64,000 nt of DNA from Antedon mediterranea. Its lineage: Eukaryota; Echinodermata; Crinoidea; Comatulida; Antedonidae. Shown piece by piece: positions 22,763 to 36,140 of the stretch. How positions within the stretch are numbered: position 1 is the first letter of the stretch; each line of letters starts with the position of its first letter. The stretch covers positions 3,880,312 through 3,944,311 of the forward strand of contig NC_092675.1 of NCBI RefSeq assembly GCF_964355755.1. The letters are read 5' to 3'. The notes beneath the pieces were generated by a model. That model saw nothing but the letters and a program-made list of their open reading frames with translations. It made no database searches and was not told the origin of the DNA. The translations under genes and the position numbers were made by a program.

Positions 22763-24562
22763 ATAATAATAATGATGATGATAATGATGATGTTGATGAT
22801 TATGGTGATGATGATAATGTTGATGACGATGATGATGGTAATGAATGATGATGATTATGATGATGATGATGATGATGATGGTGATGATAATGAATGATGA
22901 TGATGATGATAATGATGATGGTGATGATGATGGTAGTGATAATAATGATAACGACGATGATGATGGTGATGATAATGATGATAATGAATGGTGATGGTGG
23001 TGGTGATGAGGATGATGATAATGATGTTGGTGATGGTAATGATGATGGTAATGAATGATAACGATGAATGATGATAATGAATGATGATGATGATGATAAT
23101 GATGGTAGTGATAATAATGATGATGATGATGGTGATGATAATGATGATGATGGTGATGATAATGATGATGATGATAATAATGAATGATGATGGTGATGAT
23201 GATGATGATGGTGGTGGTGATGAGGATGATGATAATGATGTTGGTGATGATGATGAATGATGATGATGATGATGATAATGATGATGGTGATGATGATGGT
23301 AGTGATAATAATGATAACGACGATGATGATCGTGATGATAATGATGATAATGAATGGTGATGGTGGTGGTGATGAGGATGATGATAATGATGTTGGTGAT
23401 GGTAATGATGGTAGTGATAATAATGATGATGATGGTGATGATAATGATGATAATGATAATAATGATGGTGATGATGATAATGATGATAATAATGATGGTG
23501 ATGATGATAATGATGATGATGATGATAATAATGAATGATGATGGTGATGATGATGATGATGGTGGTGGTGATGAGGATGATGATAATGATGTCGGTGATG
23601 ATGATGGTGATGATGATAATAATGATGGTGATGAGGATAATGATGATAATGATGGTGATGAGGATAATGATGATAATAATGATGGTGATGAGGATAATGA
23701 TGATGATAATGATGAGGATAATGATGATAATAATGATGGTGATGATGATAATGATGGTAGTGATAATAATGATGATGATGGTGATGATAATGATGATGAT
23801 GATGATAATAATGAATGATGATAGTGATGATGATGATGATGGTGGTGGTGGTGATGAGGATGATGATAATGATGTTGGTGATGATGATGGTGATGATGAT
23901 AATGATGATAATAATGATGGTGATGATGATAATGATAATGATGATGATGATAATGATGGTGATTATAATGATAATGATGATGATAATAATGAATGATGAT
24001 GGTGATGATGATGATGGTGGTGGTGATGAGGATGATGATAATGATGTTGGTGATGATGATGGTGATGATGATAATGATGATAATAATGATGGTGATGAGG
24101 ATAATGATGATAATGATGGTGATGAGGATAATGATGATAATAATGATGGTGATGATGATAATGATGGTAGTGATAATAATGATGATGATGGTGATGATGA
24201 TAATGATGATGATAATAATGATGGTGATGAGGATAATGATGATAATGATGGTGATGAGGATAATGATGATAGTGATGATAATAATGATGGTGATGATGAT
24301 AATGATGGTGATGATGATGATGATGATGATGATGGTGATGAGGATGATGATAATGATTTGGTGATAATGATGGTGATGATGATAATGATGATAATGATGA
24401 TGACGATGATGATGATGATGATGATAATGATAATAATAATAATGAAAATGAATAACGATGACAATGATGACGATGGTGATAATGATGGTGATGATGATGG
24501 TAATAGTAATGATAATGATGATTGTGATGGCAATGAATGATGATGATGATAATAATAATTTA
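22763..24562. repeat. GAT/AAT/GGT triplet array with higher-order blocks
   Basis: About 1.8 kb built almost only from GAT, AAT and GGT triplets, with C nearly absent from the plus strand. A block beginning GGTGGTGGTGATGAGGATG and continuing GATAATGATGTTGGTGATG recurs near 22996, 23209, 23361, 23560, 23841 and 24016. So larger units of about 150-280 bp were duplicated on top of the triplet repeat. The very long frames on both strands (up to 603 codons of Ile, His, Ser, Met or Asp runs) result from the triplet period and are not genes. Confidence 0.97.
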
Positions 24563-25327
24563 TATGATGCCATACCAACATAAAACCAAAAATTATTCTA
24601 AGATAAACCACATAACATATATATACCTAAAGCCAAATTATTTTTGTCATATCATAACAGACTTGTAAATTACGGACTCATTCACAGGTTCTTCTTCACA
24701 TTACAGTTCCTTAGTATACACCAATTTAATTAGTATTGATCACAGACAAATCAACTCATTATTTAAATTGATGCTATTTTTGTGACTTGCTGTTTATTGA
24801 GGCAGACTATTACTATGGGTTAACCTATTTGTGTTACAGCTTTTGTAAAATTTCACCTGCTTATTTTATTGTTGTTGAAGTAATATATCTAATATTTACA
24901 AGAGCTATTTGATATGTTTTAATATAAAAATCAGTAAATTTTCAATTGTAATGGTAAATCATTGTATTCTCAGAAGAAATATGATTTAATACAATATCCG
25001 GTATTAATTTAGGAAACTAAATATGGTAGAAGAACCATCTTTTGACTAAATGATTTTGATGATATAGTTTCCTGTACCGGTATATTATATAAGTGCCACT
25101 TTCGCTTAAATAAATATACCATCATTAAAAAAATATCATATAATTTTCGCAGCAGAAATAAGTGACTTAACTAATGTTCACTAAAATTGATATTCATTTG
25201 GTATTGTAATTTTGTTAACTGTATTTTGGATGCACCACTGGATGGTGTGTGCTACTGTATCAAACATCTTCCCAAATAAAAGGTGTTGTTGAACGTTGAG
25301 TGTAAGTATGGAGGACCTTTATGGTGT
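24563..25327. other. AT-rich non-coding stretch
   Basis: Nothing recognised. Confidence 0.45.
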
Positions 25328-25493
25328 AAAGCTCTGTCTACAATATCAACTTTATGTGACAAAAAATGTGATGTGCCCATATATGGACATGATGATGTCA
25401 TATCACTACCGTATTTGGGCACATCACTGCCATATTTGGGCATATCACACTTTTTTTTTTGTCAAACTGGTTTGATAGTGTAGATAGAGCTTA
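25328..25493. mobile_element. CArG-bearing MITE, copy 2
   Basis: Ends: AAGCTCTGTCTACAATATCA and TTTGATAGTGTAGATAGAGC, inverted copies. Two perfect CArG boxes: CCATATATGG (25377-25386) and CCATATTTGG (25430-25439). A third, near-miss CCGTATTTGG lies between them. This is the longest copy in the window. Small frames on both strands across it are not genes. Confidence 0.82.
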
Positions 25494-27537
25494 GTGAAGA
25501 TAGTCTTTCATTGAATACTGGTATTGAGTGCAATTGGTAAATAATAGTTAAATTATATTCAATTTATCCACAGAAAAAGATTTCCTAAATGGATTGATGA
25601 ATTGCCATTAAACTCATCTTTGTAATCATTCAAAAGGTTGAATAGTAAACTACGACACTGATAAAATAATTAAATAACTCTAATTGTTTAATTAACTTCA
25701 GATGCATTATGTAAAATTAATTGGCAGGCGATTAAATATAAGTAAATTTCAAGAATAAGTTTTTTTGAACTAAATACACATAATTATTTTTCTCTTTACC
25801 TTAATTACTAATTAGTTCAGGATAGGTTATATAAGTTAATATCATATGCCTATCCAGTGACTAGGTTAAGGGGCCTGGGGCAATTTCTTTGAAATGGATA
25901 TAGATGTTAAATTAATATTTATTTTCTAGATTACTGTTATCTTCAAAGTTATAAATATTGGCCTACAGGTAATAAGTTATAAGTGAAGAATGATCATATT
26001 ACACTGTTAGGGTACCAGTCCAATTTAGTTAAATCCAAATACTATTAATTATTCTTAAAGTCATGTACTGAACCAGTTCTCATTGTCAATGGTCCAAAAT
26101 AAAGAATGCCTTCCAAATATGGTCTAAATTTTTGGCCTCTAGGCCTATACCCAAGATTAAAAAGCAAATCGTAAAAGAATGAAAATATGAACAATATGCA
26201 ACCAACACAAATTTGGGGTAGTGATTATACTCATGATATTATATGCAATAAGAATTGTAGATGAGAAAAGTTGTGAGTAAAAATTAACTTATAATTTTAT
26301 AATCTTCTTGATATGCAGCTATAGTTGAATTAAAAACAGATTGTATACTTTACGAATTAATAGACGCTTACTATATAACTTTTTAAACTTTTTTGTCATT
26401 AATTTTTATTGTAAAACTGTATACTTTCTCTATTAAATTCTTATCATATGCATAGAAAGAACCAATTCAATAAACTGCCTATGCCATTAGGTCATTGTAA
26501 AATTCAATAAAAAACCTCCGGCATCGGTCAGCGAATAAGGAGTCAACTTTATAAGTCTGTCTGTTGACTTAGTTTCGTTTGACTGTCCAATGTGGTTAAT
26601 TTGGTCTGTCGAGGTGAATTTGATCCGTCAATGAATAATTTATATAGATTTGTATGCAATTAAATTAAACCCAACGTGATTGTTTTTGCTTAGATTTATG
26701 TCACCTTTTAGCAGTACAGCAATGGAGAATGACAGCATAAACATTTATGTAAAGTCACAATCATAAAAATAAGATAGTATATAATAAAAAATCAAAAAAT
26801 CACATGAATCACACAAATAAATCAAAACAAAGAGAAAAAAAAAAAAAAAGATAATAGCAGAAAGAATATTTGGTTTTATATCATGAAATATACTAGCCAT
26901 ATAAAAAGAAAAACATTTTGGCACACATGGCAGGTCAAAAAAAATAATCAAAAACTAGAAATTAAAAGTATAAATAATAAGATCAACAGTACTTTCAATT
27001 TCATTGTGTCAAAATAAATTTAAATCATGTAAAAATTTATTGATTTCTTGAAAATGTGGTAGGATAGTGAAGTAGTAGGCTAGTAAAAGGGAAAATGAGA
27101 CTAAGCAGGCAGGATATGAGGAAGGGAACACTACTTGTTTCTTGACATCTTCCATGATGTAACAATCAAATTACGCATTGAACTTTTATAAGGGCACGTG
27201 GAAATTACAGTCACACCCACTTTTTGAGGCCCTACTTTATGATTAAAACAGCGTAGATCTTCTTTGGTGGAGGTTTGATGGATGGATTATAATTTTGGAA
27301 ATGAACGAATTAATAAGATGCATAAACACTGTCAGCTGTATATTCTGGTTGTTTAATGAACATAAAAGTGCATTGCCTACGTATCAGACAAAATGGCACT
27401 ACGTATAATTCAAATAACAATAACCACAAGTGATCAAAGAAAAGCATTACATTATTCTTCGACCAATTGCTCTAATGAAACAGTTATTTTAAGTACAACT
27501 GCTCTGATTGTAACAGGTATTACACAAAATGGTCTGA
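25494..27537. other. AT-rich non-coding stretch
   Basis: Chance frames only (26745-26951, 27393-27602), without motifs. Confidence 0.45.
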
Positions 27538-27596
27538 CAGAAAATCTGTTGTTGATACTCAAATATATATTTGAGTATTGCCAACAGAAAATCTGT
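27538..27596. repeat. nested palindrome
   Basis: A perfect 24-bp palindrome (27555-27578, ATACTC...GAGTAT) is flanked on both sides by CAGAAAATCTGTTG-type sequences. These extend the imperfect inverted repeat to about 60 bp. It could form a cruciform or a hairpin transcript. Confidence 0.75.
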
Positions 27597-29437
27597 TGGT
27601 AATACTCAAACACATATATCCGATGTCATAATGCTAAATTTCTTTATTTCTGAATAGAAATTTATCTAGATAACTATTAGATTAGCCATTTTTTGTTTAT
27701 TTATGATATCATTTAACTCTTTTATAATGAATTTAATTTTTGAGTGCATTTACCTTTTAGGCATGTAATTATTGTGTGTTTTAACAACTGTAAATCCATT
27801 TTAGTTTTAAATTAATTTTATGTTTTAAAAATATCCTGTTTAAAATCTTACCAATGCATGTGTACAATTCTGTTGAAGTGTTTTGTGTCAATAAATACAA
27901 TAAACCAATAATTTTAAAATATATTTAATTTTAATTTACTTGATTATTTTGGGTATAATATATTAAACCAACTTTAAATTCAGTATTAACCATTTACAAA
28001 TTTAATGTGATAAATATAGATAATATTCTATTAATATGAAATAATAAATAAAGATTAGATAGAAGATTATGTTTATGATTTGTGTTAAGTAACTAAATAT
28101 CCAAACATTTTGAAGGAAGGGTATCGTAACAAAAATCACAATTATACACATCATTGTTACCGTCGAGTAACAGAAGGTCAATAAATATCAATGACATCTT
28201 GGAAGTTGTCGCATTAAGGGATGATATCTTATAGGGTGTACAGGTAATTAAAGTGCATTTAACAACTGATTAATTGAAAGAAATCCCTCCAATTCATTTA
28301 ATTAAAAGTAAACAAGGGATTTAGATAAAAAAAAAGAAATAAAATCAACAGATCAATGGTTCAGACAGCATTTACAATATAACACAATATATATAGTAAT
28401 CTTCTTGCGACGTCTGTTTCTAATTGTAATAATTGACAAAGAAATTTCATAAGATCAATTTTTGTGTTATTTACTTGTAATTTAGTCAGGGGAAATCTGC
28501 GATCATGAATGCATTATAAAATCTAGCGATATTCACTTTTGTTTGTTGCAATCAATTCAGATTCTATGTATTATATCAAATCACATTAACTCAAGGACAT
28601 TACACTTAAACATTATGATTAACAATAATGTTCTCACTTTTTTTAGATTTTTGATTTCATACGTTTTATCATGGAGGCTTACCTCCATGGTGTAATCTGA
28701 TGACAAAATTAATAATAAAAGGATGAAGTAGAAATTATATAAATACTTATAATATTATATAATATAGTCTTACAGCAGTAACTGTTCTGGAGAAATCTCC
28801 AGAAGATGGAAACATCAAAATATTTTCAACCATACTTTATTTCCTTTTGGAAAAACATGGTATACCTCAAACCTAACTTTCTAGAATTCAACAATCAACT
28901 ATAATCTTTACAGAATCTACATTATGATTTTGTGTTTGGTTAACAGTAAAAACTGAGGGCAGTATTGTACCTTAAATAAATCAGAACAGAATAAAGAAAC
29001 TACTGTGCTACTGTGAATTCATTTTAGCAAACAAAGACTGATATCATAAACGCAACATTCTGAAAATATTAACATATAGTGCACTTTACGTCAATAAAGC
29101 GAGTCGTATAAAAATAATGCTCATTAGGTCTATCACCTTTGCTGAAAGAAAGATCAGAATCAGAAACGAAAAGCTTTGTTTGCCGGGCCATTTCTAAGTA
29201 TGTTTTGCTTTCCATACGATTCCTGGCAATTTTCCTGAAAAGTATTAGTTTAAATGTTCATAAAAATATAATTTCATATTGTTGCCGGTCAGTATACATC
29301 AGTAAGATGATCATGGTGTAACAGCGCAGAACAGATAGTAGTAGGACATTCTTCGAATAAGAGTGGGGATCATCTTCCGGTGTACTGTCCAATTTTACCA
29401 CAAGAAGGATCCCACTGGAAACAAGTCTACAGACTAA
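27597..29437. other. AT-rich non-coding stretch
   Basis: No gene or element recognised. Frame 29139-29321 has no motif. Confidence 0.45.
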
Positions 29438-29650
29438 AGGTCCATTTACACTAGGACGATAACAATCCTAGAACTATAGGATAACCATCTATGCTGCTTT
29501 TGATAAAAATTATATTTTCACACATCCAATCTAATGACGTCATGATTGGAAACAACAATAATAACGTGATAATACAACGATTTTATTGTTTTTATTGATC
29601 ATGACGTCATATGATAATATCATTTTTATCAAAGACAGTGCTTTAACTCT
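29438..29650. mobile_element. imperfect fold-back element
   Basis: TTTTGATAAAAATTATATTT with TGACGTCATGAT on the left is mirrored by ATGACGTCATATGATAATAT and ATTTTTATCAAA on the right (about 29497-29632). Each arm carries a perfect TGACGTCA (the CRE consensus, itself a palindrome). The outer ends (AAAGGTCCATTTACACTAGG) are not clearly matched, so the boundaries are uncertain. Confidence 0.42.
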
Positions 29651-30296
29651 AGACTAGGCTAATCTTTGTAACCCATTGACTCAAGAGCAAGGAGAAATGT
29701 GAACATGATGTAAAAGAACATCATACAAACAATAAATCAAAGCTTTGTGCTCTGTCTGTAAGAAATCAATAGAATGTGTAACAAACAAACAGATCTTGAG
29801 ATAATTAACAAATCCAATTATTGTGGGCCTGAAATCCAATTATGACGATTGTATTGTCAAAATTCCCCGTGGAAACTGTAAGGAAAATCGATCGCAGAGT
29901 ACTGTTGTAACCAAGCTGATCGTTACTATGGTAATGATCTGCTTTGATTTGTTGTTTTTAATGAGTTGAATACTGACAGCATTAATTAATGTGTACAGTA
30001 ATTAGTAAGACAAATTTTGGCTATGTAACTCAGCAATTAATGCTATAATTTATACAAATGTGTATAAATCTTTGGATTGTTTGTTAAATATTTGTATGCT
30101 GCGTATGATTAATGTGCGTGAGTATGTACTAAAGTATGTACTGAAATGATAAAAACTATATAATAATGTATAATTATTTTCATTTCGACTTAAGTGAGTC
30201 ATAGATTAGTAAAAAAAAGTATTATTTTTTTGTACATATGTTAAAATTGCATTAATTAACTGATTTAAATAAGTACATGCAAACAGTCCTGTTTTG
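29651..30296. other. AT-rich non-coding stretch
   Basis: Nothing recognised. Confidence 0.45.
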
Positions 30297-30330
30297 GCCG
30301 GGAGATTCTCGTATTTTAGACTTGCCTCTT

Positions 30331-30636
30331 GGCCTAACATCATGCTCCCGGCCTAACATCATGCTCCCGGCCTAACATCATGCTCCCGGCCTAACATCAT
30401 GCTCCCGGCCTAACATCATGCTCCCGGCCTAACATCATGCTCCCGGCCTAACATCATGCTCCCGGCCTAACATCATGCTCCCGGCCTAACATCATGCTCC
30501 CGGCCTAACATCATGCTCCCGGCCTAACATCATGCTCCCGGCCTAACATCATGCTCCCGGCCTAACATCATGCTCCCGGCCTAACATCATGCTCCCGGCC
30601 TAACATCATGCTCCCGGCCTAACATCATGCTCCCGG
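30331..30636. repeat. 19-bp minisatellite, 16 identical copies
   Basis: The unit GGCCTAACATCATGCTCCC is repeated 16 times with no base difference that I can see. It is GC-rich in an AT-rich setting. Just upstream, GGCCGGGAG (30297-30305) is the inverse of the unit junction CTCCCGGCC. The flanks (TTCTCGTATTTTAGACTTGC left, TTTCCACATTTTCTCCC right) look like the two halves of a single interrupted sequence, so the array may have expanded inside an older element. Confidence 0.98.
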
Positions 30637-30730
30637 TTTCCACATTTTCTCCCTGATTACAAAAATAACGGAATTTTGAGGTATATGTGTTGTTTTCTGC
30701 AAAGAAATTTTACAAAAATCTTAAGCAAAA

Positions 30731-31030
30731 ACAACAATATCGTAAATTTTTAAAATTAATGTGAATGAAATTAAAAATTAACTAAAAATATTTACGATAT
30801 TGTACAACCATTTGCCGTCAAAATTGTTCCACAAACAACAATATCGTAAATATTTTAAATTAATGTGAATGAAATTAAAAATTAACTAAAAATATTTACG
30901 ATATTGTACAACCATTTGCCGTCAAAATTGTTCCACAAACAACAATATCGTAAATATTTTAAATTAATGTGAATGAAATTAAAAATTAACTAAAAATATT
31001 TACGATATTGTACAACCACAATTGTTCCAC
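30731..31030. repeat. 104-bp tandem repeat, ~3 copies, each a hairpin
   Basis: Copies start at 30731, 30835 and 30939. Each begins ACAATATCGTAAATATTTT and about 50 bp later has the inverse AAAATATTTACGATATTGT. A 30-bp linker (ACCATTTGCCGTCAAAATTG) separates hairpins. The third copy lacks part of the linker. The copies are nearly identical; the first has a few differences in its left arm. Confidence 0.95.
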
Positions 31031-32059
31031 ACGCATAACTACCACGGCCTTTTTTTATTTTGATAATAGAGGTTTTAAAGCTAAACAACAAACAATTCTA
31101 TTTTTTTTTAAACTTCATATTTTAGAATGTATGAAATATATTAATTTTTGTCATATCAGACAAATAATCAATGTTTATGAGTCAATAATGAGGCGAAATT
31201 ACTTGAACATTTTATTTTCCACGAGCAAGAATATTTGTTGCTGCAAATACAAAACAGTCATTATATGTTATTAAAGTAGATTTTTTGTCAAAGGTCAATA
31301 CAATTTCCTTTAATGGAAATGGAGAGTAGTTACCAATCAGGGGCTGAACTTGATTAGTTTTAACTACTTTTTAGCCCTTCCCTTGATATAATTATTATTA
31401 TTTGTATGTTACAATGTTTATAATTTATATTAATGGGTAAAAATGAATGAAAAATGAAATGAAATTGTGTACATCAACCTTGAATCTGCCCCATTTCAGT
31501 GTCTTTATTCATTCATAAAGAATAATAAAGTTAGTTATTGAATAAAAATGAATTGGTAATAAGTGGTATTACATCTACCACTGTATAATAATAAAACATA
31601 TCTTATAATAACTATAATCTATAATGTTCGCCTATATGTTTCATTTTATAAGTAATAATAATAATATGCTACTTATTGAATGAAAATAAACCCTTTCTAC
31701 TGTTACAACTTAATATTTGTAATCTATACAATAGATACAAATTGTTAATAATAATAGTAGTGGAATCATGATAGTAATTGGCTAACAAAATAACATGAAT
31801 ATTGTAAGCTTTGATGTTATTAAAGCCTACACATTAAACAAGTAATTCATTAGGCATAATGTTGTTGAAATGTAGGCCTTAATGCACATTGGTTTACACA
31901 AACTGGAAAGAAAACATCATTACTAAGAAATTTGTAATAAATTATGCGAGGAATATAGGGATGTGAAAAAATGACGGAAAATACAGTTTCATTCTCACCA
32001 GACAAGAAAATAATATAAATGGTAGAAAGTGATACATTGTTTACCTATTTATTGTACTC
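31031..32059. other. AT-rich non-coding stretch
   Basis: The ORF at 31008-31274 begins inside the hairpin array and shows no motif. A pyrimidine-rich stretch near 31370 (TAGCCCTTCCCTTGATATA) resembles one near 2230. Confidence 0.4.
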
Positions 32060-32158
32060 TATTAGTCCGGTGGCACAATTTGAGATGGTCAGCACTTTGT
32101 CATGGCAACGTTCTCTGCCCAGAGCAAATCCTTGTTCAATAAATTCCATTCATTTTCC
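32060..32158 (+). mobile_element. possible retroposon 3' end
   Basis: A GC-richer run (GTCCGGTGGCAC, GTCAGCACTTTGTCATGGC, TCTCTGCCCAGAGCAAATCC) ends in TTGTTCAATAAATTCCATTC, an AATAAA followed by an ATTC-type tail. That is a common 3' end for animal LINE/SINE copies. No coding portion is attached. Confidence 0.35.
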
Positions 32159-34965
32159 CATGATGATGATTTTCCATTTTTAACATTTTTTAAAATTCAT
32201 TTTGTACTGTATTTCTAATTTGCGAAATAAAAGTTATTATTAATGGTAGGGCATACACAGGAATCAGGAAATAATTGTAATATTAAAAAAACAGTAATGT
32301 TTGTAAAAATTTCTATTTTATTTCCATACATCCAACAGCAACAAAATTTGGCCATAACAGGATTGAAAGACACACTATATTGTATATTGGTGCATTTCTT
32401 CCTTTTTTTCCCAAATGTTTAAAGACTATTTTAAAAGCAAGAAATGATTTGTCAATTTGAATATCCAGAGAGTAAGATAATGCTATTGTGTTATTATGCA
32501 CTGCAGTGTTTGATGTACAAGACTTCATCAACGCACTTATCATGAAGCTTGTATGCTTTTAACTTCAAAGGTGTACAGCATACTTGTTCGTTCATTTGCT
32601 GAAGCAGGTGTCCTAACAAGACATCCACTTGAGAAATGTACAAATCGAGAATCAGAAACGCTATGAACGACGTAAAATATCTCACACTTTGACGTGTTAT
32701 CTCGGAATAGAATAGAATCTATTATAAATCGATGATGATGATGATTTTTCTTTATACCGTGTGATAAATCACGCTAAACCTGACACTTTGTATTATACTT
32801 TATCTTGTGAATTTTTTTTTTTCTAATTTGAAATTGCAATCAATTTTATGAATATGAATTATTCTAAATATTTCTCATTGTTTATTTATTGTAAATTAGA
32901 ATATTTTAATATTTTGTTTTGTGTGTGTGAATTCATCAAGAGATTTTGGTATTCGTATTTATTGTTATTTTCTTTAATTGTTTGTTAAACCATCGAGTAA
33001 TAATAAAAGTATTTCTTGAATGCAAAAGTATTTTAGTATGTTAATAAGTATCTGAGAGAAAGTCACGTCATTCATTTGTAGAATACATTGCTTGTTGTAT
33101 AGAATTCAACTATATTAAATCAGGTATGACTTCAAACAAAATCCTGTTGCTAATTTTTGTTTCCATGTTTGTTCAAAGTAACATATTATATCCTATCCTA
33201 AAAGGCAGCTAAGAAATGTGTCCTGCTTTGAATTGTGATAATATGTGTTCAACATAAAAACATCATGATCATACACAACAGATTCTTTCAATGCGATTTA
33301 GTTTGCATTTAAAGATGGTCAAAGTTGAAATAACATTTTAAATAAGTTTTATTTAAGAAAATTCTTGTCATTTCATTGGATATTTAGGATTTTTGACAAT
33401 ATTTTTAAATATTTTGTGCATTGAATGTAGAAGATTTCAAAACAACCTTTTTGCTCTATCATGGCCAAATTTTGAGCCCCACATGTGTTTTTTTATGGGC
33501 ATGGACTCTTGCCATTCACAGGTTTGTTTTAAAACAAATAATTAATGTTTATGAGTTGAATGGATAGAATAATTTGATGAGTTGAAAGACTGATGGGGAA
33601 GATTGTACTCGAGCAAGAGTATAGAGTAAAATAAACTCTGAACACCAAAATAAAAAGGGTTAACTCTCCTTGAAAAAGACTTTGAGCAAATTTCATTAAA
33701 ATATGTTTGAACAACACAAAAACATACAACATTGATGAGTTTGGAAACACGTTCTACCAAATGGAAGCTAAAAACTCTACATTCAACTATAGAACTGGCT
33801 ATGTTTCTTAATGTTATGAATACTTTTCTGTTATCCAAATTTATTTCTGAAATATAGACTCGCCCACACTTTGTTGTTCAGCTCAATAGTTTCCAGTTTT
33901 AGAGTGTTTAATGTATACACGATCATTACCGACAATTATTTTATAACAGTATTGGCAAAGATTACAATAATGTTTTGGGAAATTTTGAATTTTGTTTCTT
34001 TCTTTAACAGATGTTTGTTTTCATTGTACTGTCTAAGTTAGTTAAATTTAAACATTACATATTATTTATATATTGGTACAAAAAAAACAAACAATATATA
34101 GGTAATAGACCAGCATTGACAGTAATATTAATACTTTTTTTTATAATAAATGTTTACCATCTAAATGTATATCAGTCTTTTATAACAAAAACAAGCTTTT
34201 AACGATATGAGAAACTTGTCGAAAATATCACAAGGTATCATACGCCAGAATTGAACACACGTTGATGTGAACGAGATGCGATTTATATCATTCACGAACA
34301 TTACTAATCAGACTTTCAATCCAACGTGTGAAATCACTTGGAATTATTACGCTGTTTTGCGTCGTCGTATCACTGCAACATTAACCATTCCCATCACACT
34401 ATTTATTATTAACTACTGTCGAATTTCAATAAATCAAATGTATTAGAAGCAGATTGATTGGGAAATACTAGACCTGCGTTTATCTAACTGTCTAAATACA
34501 GGCAAGATACATAATCTTACATGCAATGTTCTAATATGTTTTAAGTATAATTATTGTTATCATTAATCTTTAATGTTTAAGTTAATTGCAAGTATGATAC
34601 CAAATTAACAAATGATAATGATGTACAATTTATTTGTTTTAAGTATGATTATTATGACTAAGTTAAAGAATGTTCCCCTGAAAAAATAATTATTAAAATT
34701 TTTTTGGTTGAATATGCCATTTTAATGTCACATAATAATTATCCACTTTGACCAAAAATTAGATCGAAAAAAAATGTATTTACCTAAAAAACTGTAATTT
34801 AAAGCAAAAATAGTCAAATTGGCTGCTCGGCAATGGATTTTTGGTTGAATTTAACCATATATTTTGTCATTTTATAAGTGAAAACACTAATTTGTTTCTC
34901 TGTTTTTCTACTCAAAGTCTGATTTAATCATTTTTCATGTTTTGGGGGGACAACCTTTAAATCTT
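32159..34965. other. AT-rich stretch with unassigned overlapping minus frames
   Basis: Two overlapping minus frames (32685-32494 and 32543-32313), plus a third frame without ATG across 32560-32700, have fairly mixed composition (for example VDVLLGHLLQQMNEQVCC). I recognise no domain and cannot choose between frames. The remainder, including minus frames at 33529-33838, shows nothing supported. Confidence 0.3.
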
Positions 34966-35102
34966 TAAAGCTCTGTCTACACTATCAAACTAGTTTGACA
35001 AAAAAAGTGGGATGTGCCCAAATATGGTAGTTATATGACATCATCATGTCCAGATTCAAATTTGTTGTCACAAAAAGTTTGATAGTGTAGACAGGAGCTT
35101 AA
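34966..35102. mobile_element. CArG-bearing MITE, copy 3
   Basis: The clearest ends in the window: TAAAGCTCTGTCTACACTAT and ATAGTGTAGACAGGAGCTTA, with AAACTAGTTTGACAAAAAAA after the left end. One perfect CArG box CCAAATATGG (35018-35027), then TATGACATCATCATGTCC. Confidence 0.87.
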
Positions 35103-36140
35103 GACTTTGGTATAATGATTATTGTTATAATGATAACAATGATTGTGATACTCAAATTTATATAAGTAACAAGGGGTTACACGGACCTAAAGAACGCCAT
35201 CTACATACACATATAGATTATGATGGCACAAATCTTAAAGTACAGCTTATTCAAATAGGGGAAAAAAGACAGATTTAATTATATTTCCTTTATATACAGT
35301 ATCTTTGAATTCTATAAATAATCCTAATTTAAAGGAAAATTGGAACAGCTTTTAATTTTGGTTGTTTCCTATTTACAAGATATTTGACTACATTTTTGCA
35401 AATGTATTCAAATGATATATTAAACTTTTGAGCAATTTAGGTGAGCAGAATTATTAAACTAAATACATAAATAGATAATATTAATATTTACAAGAAAGTT
35501 TAAACATGTGCATGACTAAATTCTACTTGTTTTGGAAGAGTGAAATATTCAATCTCTCTCTTCCCTGGTATTTTATGATTTTTTGCAATATATTAATACA
35601 AAATAAATAAATATGTATAACAATTATGTAAATATATAAGGTTTTTATTTATTACATGTGATATTAATTTCAAATGCATATTTTCATAAGCCTTAATAAT
35701 CTTAAATATTGATCTTGAATTTAAAACCCATCATTGTCTAGACATTTTTATCAGCACAATTTATGAAATGACATCTTAGATTTATTAATTTTTTAAAATT
35801 GAAAATTATATATATAACTAAATAAAATGTATAGCTGATTTGAATCTTCTACGAACATTAAATTGTAGAACTCTTTAGTAGGTTAAACTTGGTAAATTAT
35901 TCAACAGAAAGGAAATAATGGTAGGAACAGAATATTTGAAAATAATATTGCACATGATTTAATATACCAATCCAGGTTAAAATGATCATATAACAATAAT
36001 TATATTTTTACAATCGTATAACATTATACTATACTGATATAATAATGAATATTTATGATAAATGAAGAAATGGAGAAACATTGACTGTTCCATTCAATGA
36101 GTCAATCTGATAGGAATGATACACTTACTTTATGTGTGTT
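35103..36140. other. AT-rich non-coding stretch
   Basis: Nothing recognised. Confidence 0.45.

Noticed and set aside
22703-24611. Frames of up to 603 codons on both strands
   Set aside because: Produced by a triplet-period array; homopolymeric Ile, His, Ser, Met or Asp runs, no domain.
30331-30636. CRISPR-like regular repeat
   Set aside because: Units are directly contiguous with no spacers; the setting is an animal genome. It is a minisatellite.
32313-32685. Overlapping minus frames with mixed composition
   Set aside because: No recognisable family, three competing frames, and no splice or start evidence that decides between them.
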